In this document: positions 45,767 to 55,642 of the stretch, in pieces | Numbering within the stretch: position 1 is the stretch's first letter | How the letters are laid out: the number at the start of each line of letters is the position of its first letter | From: Siphonodentalium dalli | Lineage: Eukaryota > Mollusca > Scaphopoda > Gadilida > Siphonodentaliidae | Length of the DNA: 64,000 nucleotides | Assembly: GCA_032622095.1 (NCBI GenBank) | Contig: CP136065.1 | Span: forward strand, 54,867,949 to 54,931,948 | Direction of reading: 5' to 3' | Made by a program: the position numbers and the translations under genes | Notes under the pieces: generated by a model | What the model saw: the letters and a program-made list of their open reading frames with translations, nothing else | Database searches by the model: none | What the model was told of the DNA's origin: nothing

Positions 45767-47081
45767 GTAGGGGAGACTGTGGAAAACTGGGACAGTTTAT
45801 AAATTTAACCAATTATGTTGGTAATTGTAGATAACTGCTGAAAGGCTCTATGATATTAACCAACACACTAGATATACGAACAGAAGGGAATATATTGTCT
45901 GTCTGATTAGCATATTACAAGGGATAACTCTCAATTAAATTAAATGTTTTTTTGGGGGTGACAATATTCTCAATTCAAATCCATAAATTTATAAATTTGG
46001 ATTCTAAAAAATCATCATAACAGAGATATTGAATATCAAAGATATCTGAGATGTTCGCCTCAGGACAGACTAAATATACAGGCAAACATACTTAATAATT
46101 TCACATGAGGCCCATGATTTGCATTCTCATTAACAATAATTTATACACATGCAAATATTTTGCATGATTTGCATATGATGGCAATGAGTTTACATTCGTT
46201 GGACTAATAAATGTGACTATATACATGTGCATGTAATCTTGCATATGGCATACTTGGCCAATTTTTACAGCCACTAAGGAATTTCCAACTGCAACCCGCC
46301 CCAAAAACCAGACCCACAAATTACTATATTTGAGAAATTCTCTCTGCACGTACCATTCAAGATTGGGAATTTTCCAACTGGTACTTCAAGGTTTCCAACT
46401 GTTGAAAATGTTTGACCTGACTTCACCCCCCCCCCCCCCTAAGGTTGGAACTGATGACCATTTGAGTCAAATATATTCGCCACAAGTACATGCAATTCAA
46501 ATTTTGTACTTAATAACACATTTCACACTAATTACTGGTTGGAAATGACACTACCAAAATGTTTCAACTTATCTTTGGTCTGATATTTCCAGCTTAATAC
46601 GTTGTGTCAGGCATGAAATCTCCAAATGTTGAAAACTTTGACCAAAGTTGGGAATGCGACACCCCAACCCGGGCCATATGTCGTCCCTGATTCACATGTT
46701 GACAAACTGACAATGTCCCAATTCTCCCTACAACCTCAAAATATATATCAATCTTAATTCAAGAATAAGCAGCAGCAATTGGAATAAAGTAACTATTTTG
46801 TCATTAACTAATATAGTTTTGCTGAGTAACTGATATGTTGAAGTTATATGTATGCTTTCAACCTACATGCCACTAAAATCAAAGCGTCGGTCTAAAAAGA
46901 TGATTTTGATGTCTTATTTCGCATGCAATTAAATTTGCCTCGAATAAAAACTTTGAGCAACTTGAAATATCAATTTTGTTTTGAGTATTTCATCATGGTG
47001 CATGAAACATCAGTTCGAATTGTCATATCAATTTCAAGCCACGTCCGCTGTCCCAGTTCACCACAGTCTCCACTACCCTAC
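45767..47081. mobile_element. 1.3-kb element with TIR GTAGGGGAGACTGTGG
   Basis: GTAGGGGAGACTGTGGAAAA, then CTGGGACAG, at 45767..45795 pairs with the inverted CTGTCCCAGTTC...CCACAGTCTCCACTACC at 47048..47081. The left end lies 186 bp upstream of the ALYREF start codon. A run of C is at 46427..46439. No ORF of note, and no clear TSD. Confidence 0.65.
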
Positions 47082-47145
47082 TCTGTATGGCAAGAGATCC
47101 ACGCCCCGAAATCATTGTAAGCCAAAATACTTGCAGGGGCACATA

Positions 47146-47703
47146 GTACGGAAGCGTATTGGGGCCACAGTCGAAAATAAAATACGGCAATTATCTCTTA
47201 ATTTAAAGTTACGTAGGCTTATATCTCAATTCAACTTACGTAGTATCTCTTAATTAAGACTAAAATATTTATCTCTTAATTACTATTTCTTAATTAAGAC
47301 TTACGTATCTCTTAATTAAGACTTACATATCTCTTAATTAAGACTGATCTATCTCTTAATTAAGACTTTCAGAGACCGATTTAGTGTGTTGTCTGATGAT
47401 TTAAAATGAACCCCTCCGGACGGCGGCATTTAGGATCGGGGTGGTGTGTGTCGCACCCAACAACACCGAATCAGTCACCATACAATACACTTTGTTTGAC
47501 CTTTGTTAAGTCTTAATTAAGAGATGCGTAAGTCTTAATTAAGAGAAGTGTAACTCCTAATTAAGAGATACGTAAGTCTTAATTAAGAGATCGTAGGTCT
47601 TAATTAAGAGATACGTACGTCTTAATTAAGAGATACGTAATTCTTAATTTAGAGATAATTACGGAATTTTATTTTCGACTGTGACCCCATTACGCTTTCG
47701 TAC
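47146..47703. mobile_element. element with subterminal TTAATTAA arrays
   Basis: The TIRs start GTACGGAAGCGTATTGGGG (right end GTACGAAAGCGTAATGGGG inverted) and continue CACAGTCGAAAATAAAAT. Inside the left TIR lie about five units of CTCTTAATTAAGACTTACGT. Inside the right TIR lie about seven in the opposite sense (GTCTTAATTAAGAGATACGT). A unique centre of about 130 bp separates the arrays. No ORF. The arrays resemble subterminal transposase-binding repeats. Confidence 0.82.
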
Positions 47704-47950
47704 CATGGTACATGCAATAAGGCCTAGTCTTAAATAAATTGTGCCTCCCGGGTCGTGTGCCCTATTACCGATGGCCCTCTATTATTTTTCGTGTTTTTTG
47801 TTGCTCGCCGATTACTAGCTTATACCGGTAATCTTACCATGCTATGTGTGTTGCCCGCCGATGTTTTTCCGGTACCTTTTTGGTCTGATATAATTACGCT
47901 AAGGCCAAAGTTAACGGATTTTGGCGCTATCGGTCTTTGACTGCGCTTTG

Positions 47951-48228
47951 ATAAGCGAGATCACTGAGTCGCTATCATATTGGATCCATCCAGCCCCTAT
48001 TCCGCGGTTTAAGTGCTACAGGTTAAATTTCTGGAGTAGCATTCCATATATGGAGTTTTGAATATTCATATTCCATATATGGAATTAATGAATATATAAA
48101 AGCTCTATATATATATGGAATGCTACTCCAGGACTTTTACCTGTAGTACTGAATGCGCGGAACATGCAGGACTGGGTGGATACAATAATGGACCAATATG
48201 GTAGCGACTCAACAGTTATCTCGCTTAT
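47951..48228. mobile_element. palindromic MITE 'GATGGATCCAAT', copy 1
   Basis: The arms ATAAGCGAGATCACTGAGTC and its complement at 48209..48228 enclose inverted TGGATCCATCCAG and CTGGGTGGAT blocks, then a hairpin of ATTCCATATATGGA motifs in the centre. Same family as 49324..49600. Confidence 0.8.
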
Positions 48229-49139
48229 GGATGACAGGTCTACCGTTAAATCTGTGGTCATATATATTATATAATTATGCGCACAGAAAAATTAAAGGTG
48301 GATTATCTCTTTGTAAACATGTATTATATAGTTACCGGGGTATAAAATATTAGACTTGAATCGAAGACTCCTGTCCTGAAATGCTTCTATCGATTAATAT
48401 TAATTTTATTTCGAATATTTTCTGGTCTAAAAAGGTGTGTTTATTCAGCTAACGAACAATAGCTGTTACTGTTAACAGAGACCAGAAATTTTATTGTTCA
48501 ATTTTGTCACAAATAAACGTTAATTATACTCATTATCGCTTATATATGTGGAACAAAACAATACAAACAATCAATATGGGACATTTGACTTTCGGTGCGT
48601 AGCCATAGGAACAGCCCAGTGCTCTATATCGCAATATGGTATCATCCGAATGGTCTGTTCTAAAAATAGACACATGAACGGTCCCGATTTAATATTCGAA
48701 ATAAAATCAATATTAATTGATAGAAGCTTTTCCGGAGAGGGGTCATCAGTTCATATCTATATATTATTTTATACCCACGCAACTATTTAAAATTTGTTAT
48801 TTAAATAGATAATCCATCTTTAATGTAAACTTAACTATTTGAATATATGGGTAATGCCTTATTAAATAGACGAATTAATGTCTCACGAAAAATATTTCTA
48901 TACATGTATAAGAAGAGTACATATTGATTGCTAAATATTCATGCGCGCTATATTTTATCGAAGGAGCGAAAAACGCAATTTTACAGTCAACTTTAGTGTT
49001 GTCCATCTGTTACGACCCACATTAACTGATTACGAATTGCACGGGCCACCCTGAAACGGTAAGGAACAGTAAGTACCTGGACACGAACCCCTCGAACTTA
49101 TTTATTGGAGACCGTTTTCAGATTTATTAACTAATTGGA
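48229..49139. other. intergenic, nothing recognised
   Basis: AT-rich spacer between ALYREF and eIF4E. A 15-nt block AGACCAGAAATTTTA and a few short hairpins are seen, with no coding evidence. Confidence 0.4.
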
Positions 49140-49680
49140 TATAAGCGCAATTGTACAATTGATTGCGCTTTTAAAGCGCTTAAGTGCAATTAGTTGTACA
49201 TAAATGTCATCCAATTTGCACTTATAAGCGTAATTCAATTATTCTAGAAAGCTTAAAATGCAATTGCGCTTTTAAAGTGCAATTATATATTTATCATCAT
49301 ATAAAAAAACGCATTAATTCTTATTGGATTAATCCAGTCCCCGTTCCGCGGTTTAAGTGATATAGACAGGTCAAAGCTCTGGATGTCCATGACATACACA
49401 TGTATATGGAACTTTTGAATATTCATGATTCCATATATGGCGCTTTTGATTATTCATGAATTCCATAATTATGTGGAATCATGAATATCAAAAAGTTTCA
49501 TATATGGGATGCACCTCCAGAACTTTGACCTTTAGCACATAAACCGCAGAACGGGGGCTGGATGAATCCAATATGGCCGCGACTCAGTGATCTAGCTTAT
49601 TGCGCAATTCAATTGCGCTTGTAGAGATGCAAGTAATTGCACTTGCGATTAAGCGCAAAATTTTGTATCACACTTAAAGA
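49140..49680. mobile_element. GCGCAATT-rich element interrupted by a MITE
   Basis: Clusters of AATTGCGCTT and AAGCGCAATT in both orientations occur at 49145..49290 and 49592..49665 and are absent between, where the MITE 49324..49600 sits. The outer limits are uncertain. Confidence 0.5.
49324..49600. mobile_element. palindromic MITE 'GATGGATCCAAT', copy 2
   Basis: TTGGATTAATCCAG, CCGCGGTTTAAGTG and ATTCATGATTCCATATATGG match copy 1. The right arm ends GACTCAGTGATCTAGCTTAT. The left arm has lost the outermost 25-30 bp. Confidence 0.75.
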
Positions 49681-51699
49681 TACGTAATCTAATTCGGTGT
49701 ACGTCCCCGTAACATCCAGTTACAACAACAACAACAACGGATTTCACCAAAAGTCAATTTAGTAAATTACTTTATTACCAATAAATACTCACTATAATAC
49801 CAATCACGATATTAAATTTGCCGAAAAAGTTATAATAACGGTTTTTCTTGGCAATTAGGTCGATTAAATATAGATCGATGGGTCGATGAGCGAATGTGGT
49901 TTACAACGTCCATATATGGTGATTTATAGTTCATATTAGAAGTCCGAAGTTGAAACATGTTAGCACAAATGTAAACACATATTATTTACACGTGTAACCA
50001 GCATGGTTGCATAGTGCCATATATGACATGTATATTTGAATGAATAAAACATGATTACCGATTCGTAAATAAGTTTATCACATAATCAAACCCCTAAACC
50101 CGGCTTCATATTTTTAGTAAGATACACGTGTAATATCGGCACGCGCAGTGGCGTAAGAGCTTGTAGCGCAAATGTGTCGATGTCAAAGCCGGAACTTTAT
50201 TATTATTTTAATTGGAATATCAATTTGATATTCTATTTGTGTTGGGTTCTTCAGTGTTGACTGTGAGATATACATTGGTGATAAGGATGGTTGAACAATT
50301 TTAATGTGAAGACACATTTAAAATGGAATTATATTTTTTTCTTGAAGGTGTCTCTACTTCCTCATTGGTTGTGTTTTGATAAGGAAATCAATATTAGTTT
50401 TGTTTAACCCCACCCGTTTCGATATCGTTTTTCCTTACTAGATGTTGACTATGTGAAAAAATGGATCTCAAATTCGTCGCAATTCTAGTCGAAATTTATT
50501 AACCTTGTCCACTAAAGTCTATTAATAAATTTCGTATGGAATTGCGACTCAGTAGAGATCCTCAATATATGCATATATGTATCCGCGCGTCAACTAGCAA
50601 AACATGCCGTATATTCTTGTTGATATATTTTTCATCGCCTTATATTCCGAAATCAATTTGAGATCGCTACGGATGTACTGATCGTACAGGGAGCCGTGAC
50701 CATGCGCGACCCCTCATAATGGCGTCCGCGCATGTCTGTACTATTTCTGGAAGACGGGATGGGCGACCTTCATTGTATGAATGTGCACAACAATTTTCTT
50801 TATTATTTTGTTTAAAGTGACTTATAGGCCTTATTGGCCGGGTGTGTTCTTATTTTATTACTCGGTATTGTTATCACCTGTATGTGATATGTTTTATACA
50901 CTATATACACACATGCCACTATAATAAAATATTCGTTCGTTCGTTCGTTGCAGGTTATAATTTAAAATAATATTATCAAATTATGATAATATCCTCAAGA
51001 ATATTCTAAAAGTATAGCATAATGATGATATGAATGCGATATTATTCACAAAGCATGCTTTGTGTCGAGAAAATACAGTCCGACTGTTGTTTAGTTTCTC
51101 GCAAAAGCACAGTGGATTGTTTATATGCAGTCACGATATTGTGCCATTTCCTTATTTAGATTCGCGCGCTTTATACGTCGGTTGTAAAACCCATAATTAA
51201 TTTGGTGCGCCTACATCTTACAACTCACAATACGACTCATAGTAATGGTATGTATTACCATATATATGTTAGGATAAAATACTAGCTGGATTGAAAAATA
51301 TTCATCTCTTTGCAAAAACAATTATATTATGTAGGCCTACACGTTTTCTGTCTGATAATTTTCCGGTCAATAATGGAGTGACGTGGATTAGCTTGATTTT
51401 GAACTGACAGCGGGTAGCATGGGTCGATTAAAATAAAATTCGGTGTGATTTGAATGCGATTGTTGATTGCGCCAATAATTTTATTTACGCATTGCAGAGC
51501 GCAACGGAACATTTCAATTGGACGATACGGTAGTTCCAAGTGTTTGTCTATAAACAATCGGTTCCGTATATATCGTTTTTGATGTTTGTTTACATAGCCA
51601 AGAGTACAAGTTTACGCGACAATAACATGCAATGTACGCGATATTTATGATTGGTATAAGAACAATATCATTCTGTCTATTATATAATATTCTTTCTGT
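49681..51699. other. intergenic, nothing recognised
   Basis: No exon, RNA gene or shared repeat recognised. Short simple repeats only (AACAACAACAAC at about 49725, TTCGTTCGTTCG at about 50935). Confidence 0.4.
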
Positions 51700-51935
51700 T
51701 TATGAAGGTTTTAGTGGATGTGACTATTTTAACACATATAGGCCTACCCACAGGGAAAGCCGCCTGTATCTTTAACGACCTCAGCGATGTATACGCGGAT
51801 ATATTCTCGGATCTCCCGACTTTTGTTTTTGTCGAGGATCGATGTGAATTGATCCGGTATCCAAGCGAAACATTGATCAGGTCTGACTGTAGTCGAACAC
51901 GCCGACCACTCGGCCATCGCAGCTCCCAACTGGTA
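51700..51935 (-). mobile_element. tRNA-derived SINE-like sequence
   Basis: On the minus strand GCTGCGATGGCCGAGTGGTC carries a clear pol III A box as in tRNA-Ser/Leu heads, starting at about 51925. The expected B box is degenerate. Downstream GGTCGTTAAAGATACAGGCG resembles a SINE body. It does not fold as a real tRNA. It ends about 110 bp before the eIF4E start. Confidence 0.5.
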
Positions 51936-52011
51936 AACTAACTAAACGTCCTTGGTCACTAATTGTATCTCTTTTACCGGTCTACTTCGATCGAAGACTT
52001 CATGCCGGTGT

Positions 52012-52026
52012 CACGTGACTCATTGG
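52012..52026 (+). promoter_or_regulatory. EIF4E: E-box and inverted CCAAT box upstream of eIF4E
   Basis: CACGTG (52012..52017) is followed five bases later by ATTGG (52022..52026), 29-34 bp upstream of the proposed start codon. Mammalian EIF4E promoters are known Myc targets through CACGTG E-boxes. The match here is suggestive, not proof of the same control. Confidence 0.5.
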
Positions 52027-52045
52027 ATAGGATTTCCAACAAAAC

Positions 52046-52075
52046 ATGGCTTCAACCGAATCTAGTTCGAAAGAG
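52046..52075 (+). CDS. EIF4E: eIF4E coding exon 1 (proposed, 10 codons)
   Basis: ATG GCT TCA ACC GAA TCT AGT TCG AAA GAG reads MASTESSSKE and ends at GAG|GTGACA. It joins in phase 0 to exon 2, giving an acidic, Ser-rich N-terminus like that of other metazoan eIF4E proteins, whose first exon is also very short. ACAAAACATGG is a good start context and a CACGTG E-box lies just upstream. The weak point is the donor (C at +5). There is no sequence similarity strong enough on its own. An ATGGCGATG at 60210 was considered and gives a stop when spliced to exon 2. Confidence 0.55.
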
Positions 52076-52933
52076 GTGACATAAGGATAACTTTTACACA
52101 TTTCAACTGAAAATATATATTCCTGATGTTATCGAATATGAATTCACCTAATCTATTTACTATCTTAAGAACATTATTGTTTAAAATCCATATTTCTGTC
52201 TTCTGCAAGTTCTGGATAAAAAAAAATCTTGGCAGCATGATCAGAATTCAGATTCAGATGATTGCCAGAATTAGAAAATGCAGCATGCATACGTGCTAGC
52301 TCTCGATATAAATTGTTCATGAGTCAATTTTTGAATGAAAGAACACGTGTAGAAACAGTACATTCTTTTGTCTTATATTATAAAATTGCAAATTTTGTGA
52401 CCAGATGAAATAAAGATTTGCATGGAATTGGTCTCATTGAAAATGCCTAGTCACACTCACAAGTCACATACTGACATACAGTGAGAGATGCTATTGCTAA
52501 TACCGTAAATGGGGTCATTGTCGTAATGTTTTATACATTGATGCACACCGTGTTGATATTTTTTGTATTTCATTTTCTTCCGTTCATCGATCAAACAACC
52601 ATGCAGTTCTTTCCATCCCTTTTTAATACTAAGATTAAGAACAATATGCGACCAATGACCAATTTTACTGCAGTTTCATCATTGTGATAAAAGAATGCCT
52701 TTATCAGAACTTCAGAAGAAAAATAGTTATGAATTGAAGCAGACAGCAATTTTTTACGGTAACATTTCAAACTCGTGCCGACAGACTGACCTGGGCAGTG
52801 TGCATTTATGACTTATAAATGTACCGGTATACATAAATGCACACTTTGTTCATTTATGTACATAAAACATTACGACAACAACCCAATTAGCATGAGTGAT
52901 ACACTATGACTCAGTATGATTATATGAGTATGA

Positions 52934-52980
52934 GGATAGTCGATACAATATTATGTAACATAATATTGTATTGACTATTG
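52934..52980. repeat. perfect short palindrome
   Basis: GATAGTCGATACAATATTAT, then GTAACATAATATTGTATTGACTATT, forms an almost perfect AT-rich hairpin in eIF4E intron 1. Its role is unknown. Confidence 0.6.
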
Positions 52981-53586
52981 TCAATGTCATAGTGTTTGTC
53001 CAGGAAATGCCCAATCAAAATTGACCATTGAATGCTGGCGCCGAGTTATGAGCTGAGATGACTCGTCTCCCGTTTTTCACATTTTGCATCCGATCCCTAT
53101 TCCGTACTCTATGACTATGTATTTCAAGTAAAAAAGTAAGTAAAACCTGAAAATAAGTATCGCAATGGCAAAATAAAAGCCGGCTAACTGTCATATTAAT
53201 AGACTCTTAAGTCTAGTAGAGACACTTTTGGATAATGATAATAATAATTTGAACAATAATAACGGTTATAAATTCACAGATGGGCCTGGTACTCAAATCA
53301 TCAAAAATAATACTTTGATGACCAGAATACATCAGTTTTGGTTTTATTTCCGTGTAAATGGATTAATCGTGTGCAGCCCTCTTAATTCAGATTGTTTGGC
53401 TTCGGCAATCTGCTACGGCAACAGTATGCTGTGGCCCAGTTTGCTTCAGCAAATTGCTTCGGCAATGCTGATTGCCGTAGCCAATTATGAAAGCTGCGTG
53501 TGTAACCGGAAATTATACACACTTCAGATAGGTCACAGCCAATATAAACTTTTGGTCATGTTATTGCCAATGAGATCAGACATTAA

Positions 53587-54725
53587 CCCTTTGAACCCTG
53601 GCTCCCTACAGAGAGCTGTACCCTGACCCGGGGGCCCCCGGGGGTATTTTGACCTATTGTAGACACGTGTTTATGAGCATGCTGTTGGTTATGTTCAAGT
53701 AGCTCCACGGCTCTGAAACTTTATGTGTATGTTCTCCATGGACCACTGAGTATTTTTAAATCGGGATACTTTGCCACATGATCACTCCCTGGTAACGGTT
53801 GCTAGGCAACTACCCGGAATTGAAAGTTAAATGCAATTATACCTTTTATCGTCGTAAATAAGAGCTAGGAAATGGTGTTTTCGATTCAGTGAGCGCCTTA
53901 TTGTGAAATGTTAGACATATTTAGCCAGAAGAGTGAATCTAGTGCACATACTTTGTAATTATATGGAGTTTCTTCTCCGTCGTTTCAAATACTCAAACGC
54001 AACCTAATATACGTTAAACGCATGTGCTCATATATAGGCTCATATACATGTATACATGCGCATATATATGGACCATATATAGGTAAGTACCGGACCGGTA
54101 TGTCACATCTGCGCATGTGCTACCTGTACTATAGCGTGTTGTGAAACGTGTCACATATTATGTCAGCGAGACAGCCGTCTATTCTAGTCCCAATATACAT
54201 GTACATTATATTATTATATATTGTGGCTCCACGTGGTCACGTTATTTAGAGAAATGCTTCTCCTTTGAGGATAAAAAAGTGTTTTTTCAAAATCCATCTC
54301 TGCGCATGCGCGAAACAACAGACCCCCCCCCATCACACATTTAGCTGCTAAAGTCATGGTAACGAAATTGTGACTTATTACAAGCAAAAATATATTTAAT
54401 GTGTGCTTTGTTCGCAATATTTCTAACGAAATTGATCTCCTTAGCCGACGATAAAAACGATAAAAAACTAACTTTTTTATTTTAATATGCCTCTGCGCAT
54501 GCGCGAAGAAACAGACCCTCTGTAGCCAGTTCGACAGCCAAAGTCACGGTGGTAAACCGGGGACTCATGTGTGCAAAGTAGAAGTACAATTCTTATGGAT
54601 ATGTGCGTTTATTATGCTGTATTTCCGTGTCAAAAATCGTATGGTTTCCGGACCGGTATTCCGGTCTCCCGGGATATAGGAAAATAAGGATCGGACCGTT
54701 ATTCCGGTCTCCCGGGTTGAAAGGG
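53587..54725. mobile_element. 1.1-kb TTAA-target element (CCCTTTGAACCC...GGGTTGAAAGGG)
   Basis: TTAA lies at 53583..53586 and 54726..54729, followed inward by CCCTTTGAACCCTGG and, inverted, CCCTTTCAACCCGGG. CCCGGGGGCCCCCGGGGG and ATTCCGGTCTCCCGGG occur next to the ends. A duplicated internal block contains CTCTGCGCATGCGCGAA (54297 and 54490). No transposase. piggyBac-like by target. Confidence 0.85.
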
Positions 54726-54787
54726 TTAAGTAACATCTTCGGACATCCGATCTCATCAGGGCATGATTCCAGGTAGTCATACCGGTA

Positions 54788-55172
54788 CAGCCCTGGGAAT
54801 TAGCCTAGGCAATAGGCAATGCCTTGGTAAAAGCAGAGGCAAAATCAGTTTGCCTAGGCAATTATATTTCCTAGGTAAAACAAGTTCATTGGGTTACTAA
54901 AATTTATTTGTGTCTATCAGAAATAGAACCTCTTTAGCCAAAATGACTTCCTTAAATCACTCTTTACATATGTTGTCCTACAATTGTTTCCATGGCACTG
55001 GGCCATTAACTAGCTACCCGGTATAAGGACACTTGTTTTGGAGATGATTTGTACATATATGTTGAGTAGTGGCCTGGAAATAATGTTCCCCCAAAAGCAT
55101 TTCAGGTTATTATTGAATCATATTGATTTGAAATATATTGCCTAGGCAAATTTTTCTTAATTCCCAGGGCTG
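54788..55172. mobile_element. 385-bp MITE with CAGCCCTGGGAATTA termini
   Basis: The ends CAGCCCTGGGAATTA and TAATTCCCAGGGCTG are exact inverted repeats, with further TTGCCTAGGCAA motifs inside. CCGGTA (6 bp) flanks both sides (54782..54787 and 55173..55178). The CAG terminus is hAT-like but the TSD is shorter than 8 bp. Confidence 0.8.
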
Positions 55173-55642
55173 CCGGTATCTTTACAAAAAATCAGTGTCG
55201 TCTCTTTAAAAATATTTGTTTTGTAAAGAATATGCTGTTTTAATATTTAAAATTAAGTGATACTCCTGGGAGTGTTTTTATTGATAAAAATTTATTATAT
55301 ACCCCAATAGAAACTAGAGATTTACGTCATTCCAATGGGATTTTCCACTTTTGGTTTCCAAAACTAAATTATTTCTCCATTCTCTGAGTGTTGAAGTGAC
55401 GAATATAAGTTGATTTTGAATAAATAGTTGCTAATAATGTTATCTGAATATATTTTATCATTTATTTAGTGTTTATTTGAAATTACATGGAGTTTTCGGG
55501 GAATAGAAATTATCAATTATCTTCCCACATGGTTGACCACATGGTTTATAATCACAATAACAACAACATGGCATCAGTCTTTGTTTTACTAAAAAATAGT
55601 TCAATTTTATTCCATTGTGAGATATATGGGCTTTATTTAATA

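Noticed and set aside
45582-45812. Upstream in-frame extension of ALYREF exon 1 to the ATG at 45812
   Set aside because: The added residues resemble nothing in the family. The conserved N-terminal motif starts right after the ATG at 45581, and the upstream part includes promoter-like sequence.
47237-47650. Regular arrays resembling a CRISPR array
   Set aside because: The units are palindromic TTAATTAA repeats with 8-10-bp spacers in mirror orientation, inside an element with TIRs, in a eukaryotic genome.
51850-51935. A tRNA-Ser/Leu gene on the minus strand
   Set aside because: Only the A box is good. The B box and acceptor pairing are missing, so it is better read as a SINE head.
53228-53626. 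132-codon ORF, Asn-rich start
   Set aside because: It lies in eIF4E intron 1 and runs into a TTAA element at its 3' end. It has low-complexity and CTTCGGCAAT-type internal repeats and no recognisable domain.
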